Numbered from the stretch's first letter, positions 34,745 through 43,866 are shown. The stretch: 64,000 bases of DNA from Paraburkholderia megapolitana (GCF_007556815.1 NZ_CP041743.1:992001-1056000), one strand, 5' to 3'. Program-made: numbers and translations. Notes: generated from the sequence alone by a model not told the origin.

Positions 34745-35054
34745 TGGCGGGACGACTCTTCCTGTTTCGGGTGTTGAAGGGAAAGTCCAGAACGATGGAC
34801 ACCCCGGCCGATAGAAGTGCCTGCACATGCTCCGAGAGCACCCGTCTGATCCGCACCGAACACCGCACGTAATCATCAAGCGTGCGGATCTCGCCCGGAT
34901 AGAGATGCGTAAGCCAGACATCTTCGCTGATCACCACGGCATTCTCGGTGCGCGCCAGGTGTTTCGTCAGCGTCGATTTCCCCGACGCGATCTTCCCGCA
35001 AAGCATGTGAAGAACGGCTGCATTGTTCAACCTGGTCTTGCTATCGCTCATCAT
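34602..35054 (-). pseudogene. P-loop AAA-type ATPase/kinase gene, C-terminally truncated
   Basis: The start at 35054 follows AAGGA and encodes HMLCGKIASGKSTLTKHLA (Walker A), then ISEDVWLTHLYPGEI and VSIVLDFPFNT, typical of small AAA_33/zeta-toxin-like kinases. After about residue 98 (near 34765) the similarity stops and the frame runs antisense through the VOC gene to 34602, giving a low-quality Arg-rich tail. Family members have a further 60-70 residues with the lid Arg and base-binding region. A deletion joining the gene to the VOC 3' end best explains this. Confidence 0.65.
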
Positions 35055-35088
35055 GTCCAAGTCCTTTGGTAGGGAGGACCAAGAAAGC

Positions 35089-35112
35089 AAAAACCCGCCT
35101 TCTGGGCGGGTT
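35089..35112 (-). terminator. Intrinsic terminator of the 35148-36047 gene
   Basis: Minus strand: AACCCGCC (35105-35112) pairs exactly with GGCGGGTT (35092-35099) across a 5-base loop and runs into TTTTT. It lies 36 bases after the hydrolase stop. Confidence 0.8.
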
Positions 35113-35147
35113 GCTTGCGAACTTTCAGGTCGACCCCCATCCACCTT

Positions 35148-36047
35148 CTACACTGACCGCAACAACCGATCAATCCCAACCGCAATCTCATCGACATGCG
35201 TCTCCAGCGCGAAATGCCCCGTATCGAGCAACTCAACGATTGCATCCGGGTTATCGCGCCGGTAAGCATGCGCACCCGGCGGAATAAAAAACGGATCATG
35301 CTTGCCCCAAATCGCAAGAGTCGGCGGCCGGAACTCGCGGAAATACGCCTGAAACTGCGGATACAGCACGAGGTTCGACCGATAGTCGAGAAACAGATCG
35401 AGCTGGATATCGCGATTACCGGGCCGCTCGAATAACGCCGTGTCGAGCGTGTACGTTTCTGGCGCAACACTCTGCGGATCGGCCACGCCGTGCTCGTACT
35501 GCCACTGCGTGCCCGCAAGCGTCAACACTTCATCGGCGATCGTTTTGCGGTTCGCCTCCGTCGGGCTCGACCAGTACGCACGGATCGGGGCCCACGCATC
35601 GCCAAGCCCCTCCTCATACGCATTGCCGTTCTGCGACACGAGCGCGGTCACCCGCTCCGGATGCGCAAGCGCCAGCCGAAACCCAACCGGCGCGCCGTAA
35701 TCGAACACATACAACGCATAGCGACTAAGCCCAAGTGCATCGACAAAAGCCAGCGCAGTCTTCGCAAGCCCATCGAACGAATAGGTATAACCGCGCGCAT
35801 CCGGCACCGTCGTGAAACCAAACCCCGGCAAGTCAGGCGCGATCACGCGGTAACGCGCCGCCAGCCGCGGCATCAGCTCGCGAAACATATGCGACGACGT
35901 GGGGAAACCGTGCAGCAGCAACAGCACCGGCGCATCGGCCGGACCGGCTTCGCGATAGAACACGTTGACACCGTCGGCATCGACGCGCTTGAGCGACACA
36001 TGGGGAATAGCAGGCAACCCGGCTTCGGACAGCAACGACGTCGACAT
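35148..36047 (-). CDS. Alpha/beta-hydrolase (haloalkane dehalogenase/epoxide hydrolase type)
   Basis: A 299-residue hydrolase: HGFPTSSHMF (oxyanion region), DLPGFGF, nucleophile Asp in VFDYGAPVG, acid in WGKHDPFF and His in DTGHFALE. An Asp nucleophile places it with epoxide hydrolases and dehalogenases rather than esterases. The ATG at 36047 follows GGAG. It diverges from the CGNR zinc-finger gene, with an inverted repeat between, suggesting that protein is its regulator. Confidence 0.88.
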   Translation of the reverse strand: MSTSLLSEAGLPAIPHVSLKRVDADGVNVFYREAGPADAPVLLLLHGFPTSSHMFRELMPRLAARYRVIAPDLPGFGFTTVPDARGYTYSFDGLAKTALAFVDALGLSRYALYVFDYGAPVGFRLALAHPERVTALVSQNGNAYEEGLGDAWAPIRAYWSSPTEANRKTIADEVLTLAGTQWQYEHGVADPQSVAPETYTLDTALFERPGNRDIQLDLFLDYRSNLVLYPQFQAYFREFRPPTLAIWGKHDPFFIPPGAHAYRRDNPDAIVELLDTGHFALETHVDEIAVGIDRLLRSV

Positions 36048-36103
36048 GATGATGTTCTCCTGGAGAAGGTGGATGATGAAACCGTTAAAGTACATTCAGT
36101 ACG

Positions 36104-36130
36104 GTTACATCATTGACGACGCAATGTAAC
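36104..36130. promoter_or_regulatory. Candidate operator between hydrolase and CGNR genes
   Basis: GTTACAT (36104-36110) and ATGTAAC (36124-36130) are exact inverted repeats, 13 bases apart, in the divergent intergenic region; GGTTACAG recurs near 36151. A binding site for the CGNR protein is the simplest reading. Confidence 0.4.
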
Positions 36131-36201
36131 TTGTCAAGAACAATTTTGACGGTTACAGTTGATTCAGTATCCCTTGTGCTCTGCAGCCAGACGCTTCTGC
36201 C

Positions 36202-36792
36202 ATGAACTCGCCCCGGCCCCCGGACGTCTTGATCGAACCGATGCTGATAGCCGACCACGTCGCGCTCGATCTGCTGAATACCGTCGCGCAAGTAGACGGC
36301 GCGCCGCGCGATTTCCTGCAAAGCGACGCCGATGTATTGCGCTGGCTCGAACGAATGGGGCTGCCCGCAAACGCACCGGCCTTCGCGTTGCACACGCCGC
36401 ACGCGTTGCTCGACGCGACACGCGCATTGCGCGAGACCGTGCGAACACTCGTGGCGCAGCGCAAGGCAGGGGAAAACGTGGACGTGGCCGCGCTGAATGC
36501 GTTTCTCGCGCGCGGTCGCTATGCCGTGCAGGTGGTAGCGGATGAAGGGAGTTGGCGTGTCGAGCGGCGCACTGAGCAGCGCTGCGTCGAACATCTGTTG
36601 ATGCCGCTTGCCGAAGCGGCGGCGGAACTACTCGCTAACGGCGAATTCGATCTCGTGCGCAAGTGCGAACAGCCCGATTGCACAAGATGTTTCTACGACC
36701 GGACGAAATCGCATCGACGTCGCTGGTGCAGCATGGCGACCTGCGGCAACCGCCACAAGGTTGCGAATTATCGCAAGCGGCAGCAGGGCTGA
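36202..36792 (+). CDS. ABATE/CGNR zinc-finger regulator
   Basis: A 196-residue protein. Residues 10-130 match the ABATE domain (ADHVALDLLNTVAQVDGAPRDFL), thought to bind a ligand. The C-terminus holds the treble-clef CGNR finger: CEQPDCTRCFYDRTKSHRRRWCSMATCGNR. Members act as repressors or activators of nearby catabolic genes. It diverges from the alpha/beta-hydrolase at 35148-36047. Confidence 0.88.
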   Translation: MNSPRPPDVLIEPMLIADHVALDLLNTVAQVDGAPRDFLQSDADVLRWLERMGLPANAPAFALHTPHALLDATRALRETVRTLVAQRKAGENVDVAALNAFLARGRYAVQVVADEGSWRVERRTEQRCVEHLLMPLAEAAAELLANGEFDLVRKCEQPDCTRCFYDRTKSHRRRWCSMATCGNRHKVANYRKRQQG

Positions 36793-36823
36793 GCCGCATC
36801 GTCACCACTCGTCACGAACGCGT

Positions 36824-38098
36824 TTAGTTGCCCGCCATGCGAGCCCTCTCCAGCAGCAATTCGCGCTCGCGGGCATTGCGTGTCATTGATGCCGCCCGCG
36901 CGAATTCGACGCGCGCCTCGTCGATACGACCGAGCTTCGCAAGCAGGTCGCCACGTACGCTCGGTAGCCAGTGGTAGTTCGCGAGCGCAGGTTCGGCCGC
37001 GAGTGCATCGACGAGTTCGAGCCCAGCAGCAGGACCGAACGCCATCCCCACCGCCACCGCGCGATTCAGCTCGACCACCGGCGACGGTGTAACCTGCACG
37101 AGCGCATCGTAAAGCGCGACGATCTGCTCCCAGTCGGTGTCATCCGCGCGATGTGCGCGCGCGTGGCAGGCGGCCAGCGCAGCCTGCAGCGCGTACGGCC
37201 CACTCGCGCCGCCGAGCGTCTCGGCCCGCTCCAGCGCGACGAGTCCGCGGCGGATCAGCAGCGGGTCCCAACGGCTGCGATCCTGATCGAGCAACAACAC
37301 CGGACGCCCTTGCGCATCGACACGCGCATGCGTGCGCGACGCCTGGATCTCCATCAGCGCGACCAGACCATGCACTTCGCTCTCGCCGGGCGCGAGCCCG
37401 GCGAGCACGCGCCCGAGCCGCATCGCTTCTTCGCAGAGCGCGGGACGCATCCAGTCGTCGCCGGCGGTCGCCGAATAGCCTTCGTTGAAGATCAGATAGA
37501 TCACTTCGAGCACCGACGCGAGGCGCACCGCGCGCGCATCGGCCTGCGGCACATCGAACGGCACTTTCGCCGCCGACAGCGTGCGTTTCGCACGCACGAT
37601 GCGCTGCGCAATGGTCGGTTCCGGCACGAGAAAGCCGCGTGCGATTTCGTCGGTGGTGAGACCGCCTAGCAGGCGCAGCGTCAACGCGACGCGCGCATCG
37701 GTCGATAGCACCGGGTGGCACGCGGTGAACACGAGCCGCAGCAGGTCGTCGCCGATGTCGTCTGCGCGCGCAGCGTCGAGTGCGTCGACGAAGTCGGGCA
37801 CGACATGCGCTTCGAGCGCATCCAGATCGAGGCCGAGTTCCTCATGCTTGCGCGCATGCAATGCATCGAGTCGCAACCGGTCGAGCGCGCGATTTTTCGC
37901 CGTCGCCATTAGCCAGGCCCCCGGGTTATCGGGCACGCCCGCTTCGGGCCAATGCTCGAGTGCGGCCACGAGCGCGTCCTGCGCAAGTTCCTCAGCCACG
38001 CCGACGTCGCGCACCACGCGCGCGACGTAAGCAATGACCTTCGCCGCTTCGATCCGCCAGACCGCCTCGATCGCACGATGCGTCGCTGCCGTAGTCAC
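36824..38098 (-). CDS. ECF-type RNA polymerase sigma factor with long C-terminal domain (ECF42/SigJ-like group)
   Basis: A 424-residue sigma factor. Residues 1-85 are sigma region 2 (AEELAQDALVAALEHWPEAGVPDNPGAWL), about 110-165 region 4 (LGGLTTDEIARGFLVPEPTIAQRIVRAKRTL), and the rest is the large helical extension characteristic of the group associated with DGPF proteins (LIFNEGYSATAGDDWMRPALCEEAMRLGR). No anti-sigma gene is present; the extension is thought to control activity. The GTG at 38098 follows GAGG; an ATG at 38119 would overlap the VOC stop. It is last in the operon from 40050. Confidence 0.9.
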   Translation of the reverse strand: MTTAATHRAIEAVWRIEAAKVIAYVARVVRDVGVAEELAQDALVAALEHWPEAGVPDNPGAWLMATAKNRALDRLRLDALHARKHEELGLDLDALEAHVVPDFVDALDAARADDIGDDLLRLVFTACHPVLSTDARVALTLRLLGGLTTDEIARGFLVPEPTIAQRIVRAKRTLSAAKVPFDVPQADARAVRLASVLEVIYLIFNEGYSATAGDDWMRPALCEEAMRLGRVLAGLAPGESEVHGLVALMEIQASRTHARVDAQGRPVLLLDQDRSRWDPLLIRRGLVALERAETLGGASGPYALQAALAACHARAHRADDTDWEQIVALYDALVQVTPSPVVELNRAVAVGMAFGPAAGLELVDALAAEPALANYHWLPSVRGDLLAKLGRIDEARVEFARAASMTRNARERELLLERARMAGN

Positions 38099-38106
38099 GT
38101 TCGACC

Positions 38107-38514
38107 TCAGGAAACGCATTCGGCGTTAGGGTCCATGTGGATCAACTCCCACATGTGCCCATCGACATCCTCGAAACTGCGTTCGTACATAAAGCCGTAG
38201 TCCTGCGGCGCACGCGGTACCTTCCCGCCCGCCGCCACCGCTTTCGCCACGAGGCGATCGACTTCTTCGCGGCTGTCGCACGACAGGCATACGAGTGCTT
38301 CAGTGCTCTGCGCCGGATCGCACAGCGTCTTGTGCGTGAAGCTCTGGAAGAACGGCTTGACCAGCAGCATCGTGTAGATATTCTCGCCAACGATCATGCA
38401 GGCTGCCTGATCGTTGGTGAACTTCGGATCGAATTCGAAGCCGAGGTGAGAAAAGAATGCCTTCGAGCGACCCAGATCGCCGACGGCCAGATTGACGTAG
38501 ATTTGCTTGTGCAT
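38107..38514 (-). CDS. VOC-family protein of the ECF/DGPF operon
   Basis: A 135-residue glyoxalase-fold protein of the PhnB/YaeR-like type (IYVNLAVGDLGRSKAFFSHLGFEF and SFEDVDGHMWELIHMDP). The ATG at 38514 follows AAGGA with a slightly long gap. It lies between the SRPBCC gene and the sigma factor gene, nine bases before the sigma GTG, so all are likely cotranscribed. Substrate unknown. Confidence 0.87.
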   Translation of the reverse strand: MHKQIYVNLAVGDLGRSKAFFSHLGFEFDPKFTNDQAACMIVGENIYTMLLVKPFFQSFTHKTLCDPAQSTEALVCLSCDSREEVDRLVAKAVAAGGKVPRAPQDYGFMYERSFEDVDGHMWELIHMDPNAECVS

Positions 38515-38584
38515 GATCAAACAGTCCTTTGTACCGTGAGGCCGGCAACACACGACGTAGCCGGCCGATGTGTGTGGTGTGGGC

Positions 38585-39121
38585 TTAGCTCGCTTCGGCC
38601 AGCGTCTTCAGGTTGTTCAGTCCGCTTTCGAAGTCGTTGCCGACCATCTTGTCCATGCTGACGAACACCTCCATCAGCTTCGACACATACGGCGAGGGTC
38701 CGTGCATTGTCCAGGTGACGTCGGTGGCACCGGGGGTATCGGCGGCAGGCGTGAGCGTGAAATCGGCCATGTTGTGCGCCTCGAACGGCTTGATGAAATC
38801 GAGCTGCATCGTCACGCGTGAAGGCGCTGTGTTATCGACGATGGTCATCTGTCCAACGCCGATCTTCTCGCCTGTCCAGGCGTAGCTCGCACCGGGACCG
38901 ACATCGGGCCCACCGTAGGTGCCCTTCAGATTCGGATCTTTCTTCTCGAACGGGTTCCATCTATTGAAGTTGCGCAGACTGTCGATCAGCGCATAAATGC
39001 GCTCGGGCGGCGCCTGGATGCGCACGGTACGCGCGATGTGAAACGTATCGGGCCGGGTCGCCGCGTAGATCAGCACCAGACCGACGATAGCAACGACAGC
39101 GATGAGCAGGTTCTTGAACAT
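38585..39121 (-). CDS. SRPBCC (START/Bet v1-fold) protein with N-terminal membrane anchor
   Basis: A 178-residue protein. Residues 3-22 form one membrane-spanning helix (LLIAVVAIVGLVLIYAA), and the rest is the SRPBCC ligand-binding fold (HIARTVRIQAPPERIYALIDSLRNFNRWNPF...). It belongs to the polyketide-cyclase-like group often found with DGPF and VOC genes. It probably holds a hydrophobic ligand at the outer face of the membrane; the substrate is unknown. Confidence 0.87.
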   Translation of the reverse strand: MFKNLLIAVVAIVGLVLIYAATRPDTFHIARTVRIQAPPERIYALIDSLRNFNRWNPFEKKDPNLKGTYGGPDVGPGASYAWTGEKIGVGQMTIVDNTAPSRVTMQLDFIKPFEAHNMADFTLTPAADTPGATDVTWTMHGPSPYVSKLMEVFVSMDKMVGNDFESGLNNLKTLAEAS

Positions 39122-39132
39122 GACGCGTCTCC

Positions 39133-39561
39133 TCAGTTCGTTGCCGCCTGATGATGAACGGTGTCGAGCTTGCGAAAACGGTCTACCGCATCGCTCGGTC
39201 CGAAGTCATCGAGTTCGAAAATCTGACGCACTTCGATTTCGCCGTCGGCCAGTTCGCCGAACGGCGCGGGAAAACGCCGCGCCCATTCCATCGCTTCCTC
39301 GCGCGAGCGCACCTGGATCAGCGTGTAACCGGCAATCAGTTCCTTCGTTTCGGCGAACGGCCCGTCGATCACCCGGCGCTGTCCATTCGAATACTGGATG
39401 CGCCAGCCCGTGGAACTCGGCTGAAGGCCAGTGGCATCGAGCAGCACACCGGCCTTCGCAAGCTCTTCGTGATAGGTCGTCATGGCGGCGATCAGCTCTT
39501 CGGACGGCATGCCGCCGGCTTCGCTCGTTGCACTCGCTTTGATCATCATCATGAAACGCAT
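39133..39561 (-). CDS. YCII-related DGPF-domain protein
   Basis: A 142-residue protein of the YCII superfamily with the signature VIDGPFAETKELIAGYTLIQV. It starts MRFMMMIKASATSEAG, the usual opening of this group. DGPF proteins are linked genetically to long-tailed ECF sigma factors, but their chemistry is not established. It lies 11 bases upstream of the SRPBCC gene and follows a second DGPF gene at 39697. Confidence 0.88.
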   Translation of the reverse strand: MRFMMMIKASATSEAGGMPSEELIAAMTTYHEELAKAGVLLDATGLQPSSTGWRIQYSNGQRRVIDGPFAETKELIAGYTLIQVRSREEAMEWARRFPAPFGELADGEIEVRQIFELDDFGPSDAVDRFRKLDTVHHQAATN

Positions 39562-39696
39562 CGCAATCTCTCCGTTGGGTTGTCAGTGGGAGGAACCGTT
39601 TGCTGGCTCCTTACCGACACGACGAACGGCGAACAACGAGATCGACACGGAATGACGAGATCAGGGTAAATACCTGGTCGCGAAGCGATACGACGT

Positions 39697-40050
39697 TTAT
39701 TTGTAGCAGGGAGCGACTTCGCGGACCTCGATGGTCGCCCATTCGGCGGCTGGGCAGGTGGCGGCGATTTCGAGCGCTTCGGCGCGGGTTGCGCAATCGA
39801 GCAGGAAGAATCCGCCGACCATTTCCTTCGCTTCGGCAAACGGGCCATCCACGAGCCTGCGTTCGCCGTTACGCACCTGCAGCCGCGCGGCCTGCTTCGT
39901 CGACGCCAGCGACTGCGCTTCAAGCAAAAGCCCGCGTGACTGGAGATCGGCGCCATAGGCAAGCATGCGGTCGTACAGCACGCGCCCTTCCGCTTCGGTG
40001 CGATCGTTGCGCTGGTCGGCGGGTTCGACGATGAGCAGCATGTAAGTCAT
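39697..40050 (-). CDS. Second YCII-related DGPF-domain protein
   Basis: A 117-residue protein with LVDGPFAEAKEMVGGFFLLDC and the shared N-terminus MTYMLLIVEPADQRND. It is shorter than the neighbouring DGPF protein and diverged from it. It is the first gene of the minus-strand operon; 135 bases separate it from the next gene. Presumably the operon promoter lies just above 40050. Confidence 0.88.
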   Translation of the reverse strand: MTYMLLIVEPADQRNDRTEAEGRVLYDRMLAYGADLQSRGLLLEAQSLASTKQAARLQVRNGERRLVDGPFAEAKEMVGGFFLLDCATRAEALEIAATCPAAEWATIEVREVAPCYK

Positions 40051-40224
40051 GAAGTCTCCGTGATTAGTCCAGGATCCGACGCGTCGGGCAAATGCGGTTG
40101 GGTGGATTGCGATCGGAGTCTAGCAAGCGGAACGGAGCCAGGCAAACGGGGTTCGACGCCGGAGATCGGCACGGCACACCGCTTGCTACTCCCTTTGGTA
40201 CCCGCTTTTCCTACGGAGTTCGCT

Positions 40225-40413
40225 ATGTGGAATCGAATCAGATGGATCAGTGTGACGGCCGCCGCCGTTCTGGCGCCGCTCGTGGCAGGCTGCACGCTAG
40301 GCGGCGCAGCAGCGGGCGGTGTGATCGGCAACGAAGCGACGAATCACAGCGCGGTCGGCACCGTTGGCGGCGCCGTGGCGGGCGGCATTATCGGGCACGA
40401 ACTGGGTAAGTAG
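40225..40413 (+). CDS. Small glycine-zipper lipoprotein
   Basis: A 62-residue lipoprotein. The signal ends at lipobox LVAGC with Cys23. The mature part is a glycine zipper (GGAAAGGVIGNEA, GTVGGAVAGGIIGHELGK), a form seen in osmotically inducible and outer-membrane-associated lipoproteins. CGGAG precedes the ATG. It stands alone between the DGPF operon and the GT2 gene. Confidence 0.82.
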   Translation: MWNRIRWISVTAAAVLAPLVAGCTLGGAAAGGVIGNEATNHSAVGTVGGAVAGGIIGHELGK

Positions 40414-40475
40414 CGGCAACGCCGGCAGCGTCGATCCGTCGCTGCGGCGACGCGTAAAAATTCGCGCCGATCAGA

Positions 40476-41936
40476 TCAATCGCCGCCCGCGACCAACCCC
40501 GAGCGATGCTGCTTGCCCCACGAGCGTCCGCCGCGCAAAAAATGCAACCAGCCGAGCACCGCTCCAGTGTGGCGCAGTAACTGGAACGTGAACGGCTCGG
40601 TTATCGCAGCGGCAGTCGCCGCCCACAAACTCGAGTTCGCGCGATCGCCGGTCCAGCGACGATACAGATGCACGCACCATAGATAGAACGCGAGATCGAG
40701 CGCGGTCTTGAGACCGATCACGCTGAAGATCGACAGCACGATCCCACCGTGTCCGCCGAACACAAAACCGAACAGCAACGCGACCGCGGTCAGCCCGTAA
40801 ACCGGCTGCATCGTATCGAACGCCTTGACCGGCAGCATCAACATGCCAAGCGTGCCGTAGCGCGGATTGCCGGTCATGTCGCGATTCCAGTATTGCGTCT
40901 GCAGAAAGCCCGCAAACCAGCGGCGACGCTGCCGTAAAAACGTGCCGAGTGTGGCCGGCGCGTCGGTGCGCGCGTGCGCGTCGCCGACGACATGCACATC
41001 CCAGTCGAGCCCGTGATCCACCGAGTAGCGACGCAACCGATGGATCAACTCATAGTCTTCAACGAGGCACTGCGGATCGAACCCGCCGACCGTCATCAGC
41101 GCATCGCGACGAAACGCAGCAAACGCACCCGACACCAGCAGCAGACTATCGGCACGCATCCACGCAAAACGCGCGATGAAGTTGCGCATGTACTCGTAGG
41201 TCTGGAACCACTGGAACAAACGCCCCGATACGGTCTTGCCGCACACCGGCACGATCACGCCCGCCGCCGCGACGACACGCGGATACTGCGCAAACGCGCG
41301 CCGCATCGCCAAGGTTGCGTCGTCGGCTAGCAGCGTGTCTGCGTCGACGGTCATTACCGTTTCAGTCGATACCAGCGTGATCGCTGCATTCAGCGCACGT
41401 GCCTTGCCGCCGTGCGCCACGCGTAACCAGTAGAGATTCGGATAGCGCGTACTCGGTGCACTCAGTTCGCCCTCGCGCGGCGCGATCAAGCCGAATTCGC
41501 GCACGAGCAGCTCGTGCGTGCCATCGCTCGAACCGTCGTCAGCGATGACGATCTGCGCGGGGCCTTGCGTCTGTCTTAGCAGCGCCGCGAGCGTGATCGG
41601 CAACACGGACGCTTCGTTGTGTGCGGCGACGAGCACGCCCATCGAAGGCAACTCGTCTTCGCTAAAGGCAGCGACCGGCGGCTTCACATCGCCGCGCGCA
41701 AGCGGCAACGTCTTTAGCGTGACGAAGATCAGCAGCAGCGTGTCGTAGATCACATACGCCAGCCCCGTAGACCAGGCCACGACGCCATGCAGAAAAAACG
41801 CGCGGGCAAACAGGATCAACCACAACGCTCCTACGCTGCCGTGTATCAGCAGCCCCGTCAGCGTAACGGGGCGCGGCACGATGCGCGGCGAGGCGGCTGC
41901 CAGCGCCTGTTCCAGAGAAGTCTTCAAGTTGCTCAC
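40476..41936 (-). CDS. Membrane GT2-family glycosyltransferase
   Basis: A 486-residue protein. Two N-terminal membrane helices (25-75) precede the GT-A domain: AAHNEASVLP, VIADDGSSDG (donor binding), TVDADTLL (DxD), CLVEDYELIHRL (ED base) and RQRRRWFAG (QxxRW-type). Two to three more membrane helices follow. This is the layout of processive synthases such as BcsA and PgaC. A polysaccharide product is likely, but no partner export genes are here, so the polymer is unknown. Confidence 0.87.
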   Translation of the reverse strand: MSNLKTSLEQALAAASPRIVPRPVTLTGLLIHGSVGALWLILFARAFFLHGVVAWSTGLAYVIYDTLLLIFVTLKTLPLARGDVKPPVAAFSEDELPSMGVLVAAHNEASVLPITLAALLRQTQGPAQIVIADDGSSDGTHELLVREFGLIAPREGELSAPSTRYPNLYWLRVAHGGKARALNAAITLVSTETVMTVDADTLLADDATLAMRRAFAQYPRVVAAAGVIVPVCGKTVSGRLFQWFQTYEYMRNFIARFAWMRADSLLLVSGAFAAFRRDALMTVGGFDPQCLVEDYELIHRLRRYSVDHGLDWDVHVVGDAHARTDAPATLGTFLRQRRRWFAGFLQTQYWNRDMTGNPRYGTLGMLMLPVKAFDTMQPVYGLTAVALLFGFVFGGHGGIVLSIFSVIGLKTALDLAFYLWCVHLYRRWTGDRANSSLWAATAAAITEPFTFQLLRHTGAVLGWLHFLRGGRSWGKQHRSGLVAGGD

Positions 41937-41984
41937 TCTTTACGTCGATGGGGGTGATGTTCGATCGGGCGGTGCGTCTTGCCG

Positions 41985-42590
41985 TCAGGGAACCATGCGT
42001 TTGAGAACCGAATGCCGGTCGATCCATTGATGCTTCAGCGCGCCGCCGATATGCAACGCCAGCAGCGCATAAAGCCCATAACCGAGCCACACGTGCAGCG
42101 CGCCGAAGCGATCATGCAGCGTTTCTTTCAGCACGGGATCGAGATGCATGATGTAGCCGATACGCGGCCACGGCACCAGGTTGAAGAGATGCATCGGATG
42201 GGTAGCCGCGTCTTTCCACGCGGAATCGTGCAGCCATCCCGATAGCGGCAAACCGATCATCAGCACATACAGCAGGATGTGCGCGGCGTGCGCAGCGCCA
42301 CGCTCCCAGCGCGGGAACGACAGCGGCAGCGCGGGCGGCCGGTGCCGGATGCGCCACAGAATGCGCAGCAGCGCGAGGCCGAGCACCGTGATGCCGATCG
42401 ATTTGTGCGTATCGATGACTGGGCGCACCCAGTCGTCGGGCAGCCAGTCTGCGCTCAGACCCAGCGCCACGTTGCAGAGAATCAGGACCGCGATGATCCA
42501 GTGCAGCGCCATCGCCGTGCGCGTATAACGCGACGGCGCGTCGGCATCGAGATGCTGCGCGGAAAGTTCGGGACTGGTTTGAGAAATCAT
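41985..42590 (-). CDS. Cytochrome b561 family membrane protein
   Basis: A 201-residue membrane protein with four hydrophobic helices. Candidate heme-ligand His residues are in MALHWIIAVL, DTHKSIGITVLG, LHVWLGYG and ALHIGGALKHQ. Bacterial members (CybB type) oxidise ubiquinol and pass electrons to oxygen or superoxide chemistry. The start at 42590 replaces an implausible extension to 42770. It lies downstream of nothing obvious and may be cotranscribed with the GT2 gene, 48 bases away. Confidence 0.88.
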   Translation of the reverse strand: MISQTSPELSAQHLDADAPSRYTRTAMALHWIIAVLILCNVALGLSADWLPDDWVRPVIDTHKSIGITVLGLALLRILWRIRHRPPALPLSFPRWERGAAHAAHILLYVLMIGLPLSGWLHDSAWKDAATHPMHLFNLVPWPRIGYIMHLDPVLKETLHDRFGALHVWLGYGLYALLALHIGGALKHQWIDRHSVLKRMVP

Positions 42591-42792
42591 GGCGCTTCGC
42601 TGTCGAAATGTAAGGTTGGGCGGAAATTCTTGTCGCGTGAAAGCGTCTGCGATGTGCCGCAGTCCTTGCAGAACGCAATGCAGGCCGGTTTTATTCCGCG
42701 TCGGTTGCGTTCTGGTCAAGATCCACACGCACGAGCGCAATGCGCCGAGTCCGTACAATGCGTATGCCATTCACATTTCCGGAACACCGCCG

Positions 42793-43866
42793 ATGACCGC
42801 TCGCACTGCCGCGCCCGTCGCCGCCACCGTCTACCGCGGCGACGCAGTCGAAAACACCCACGTCGCTCATGTTGCCGTGACCGATGCCACCGGCCGTCTG
42901 CTCTACAGCTTCGGCGATCCGGCGCGCGTCACGCTGGCGCGTTCGGCGGCCAAGCCCGCGCAGGCGCTCGCCGTCGTCGAGACCGGCGCGCTGGAGCGCT
43001 ACGGCTTCGACACCGCCGATCTCGCGCTGATGTGCGCGTCGCACAACAGCGAGGACCGCCACATCGAACGCGCGCAGCAGATGCTAACCAAAGCACACGC
43101 AAGCGAAACCGATCTGCGCTGCGGCGGCCATCCGCCACTATCCGACGACGTCTACCGCGCATGGATCAAGCGCGATTTCGAACCAGGTGCCGTATGCAGC
43201 AACTGCTCGGGCAAGCACGTCGGCATGCTCGCGGCGGCGCAGGCGCTCGGCGTATCGATGGTCGATTATCACCTTCCCGCGCATCCGCTGCAGGTTCGCG
43301 TGCGGCACACGATGGCCGAGCTCTGCGATCTGCCCGACACAGCGGTGCAGTGGAGCATCGATGGTTGCAATCTGCCTACGCCGGCCTTTCCGCTCGACCG
43401 GCTCGCGCGACTTTACGCGAAGCTTGCGGACGCAACCGATCGGACGGAGCGCGACGCGCGCACCGCCGCACTCGCGCGCATCTATCGCGCGATGACGACT
43501 TACCCGGAACTGGTCGCGGGCGAAGGCCGCTTCTGCACGCTGCTGATGCAGTCGTTCGGCGGTGCGCTGGTCGGCAAGGTCGGCGCTGAAGCGAGCTACG
43601 CGGTCGGCGTGCGCGCGTCGGCGCAAACCGCGCGGCACGGTGCAAGCGGTGCGCTCGGAATCGCGGTGAAGGTCGAAGACGGCAACAAGACAGTTCTGTA
43701 CGCGCTCGTCGCCGAACTGCTTGCGCAACTGGACATCGGTACGCCCGGGCAACGTGCAGCGCTCGAGACCTTTCGCGCGCCGCCGCTGCGCAACACGATG
43801 GATGTCGAGACCGGGCGGCTGGCGTTATCGCTGTCACTCGCGCTCAACCGACAGCAAAATCGATAG
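42793..43866 (+). CDS. L-asparaginase, Rhizobium-type (AnsA/ReAV class)
   Basis: A 357-residue protein of the asparaginase family unrelated to E. coli AnsA/AnsB. It keeps the features of Rhizobium etli ReAV: SAAKP (Ser and Lys four residues apart) near residue 48, CSNCSGKH near 135 and DGCNLPT near 190, the Cys/Lys residues around the zinc and active site. It converts asparagine to aspartate and ammonia. The ATG at 42793 removes a poor 68-residue extension. An amino-acid binding protein and an M14 deacylase follow, suggesting amino-acid use. Confidence 0.9.
   Translation: MTARTAAPVAATVYRGDAVENTHVAHVAVTDATGRLLYSFGDPARVTLARSAAKPAQALAVVETGALERYGFDTADLALMCASHNSEDRHIERAQQMLTKAHASETDLRCGGHPPLSDDVYRAWIKRDFEPGAVCSNCSGKHVGMLAAAQALGVSMVDYHLPAHPLQVRVRHTMAELCDLPDTAVQWSIDGCNLPTPAFPLDRLARLYAKLADATDRTERDARTAALARIYRAMTTYPELVAGEGRFCTLLMQSFGGALVGKVGAEASYAVGVRASAQTARHGASGALGIAVKVEDGNKTVLYALVAELLAQLDIGTPGQRAALETFRAPPLRNTMDVETGRLALSLSLALNRQQNR

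Noticed and set aside
37140..37721. Arg/Ala-rich long frames inside the sigma factor gene and other high-GC genes
   Set aside because: They are alternative frames of high-GC coding sequence with no motif or ribosome site.
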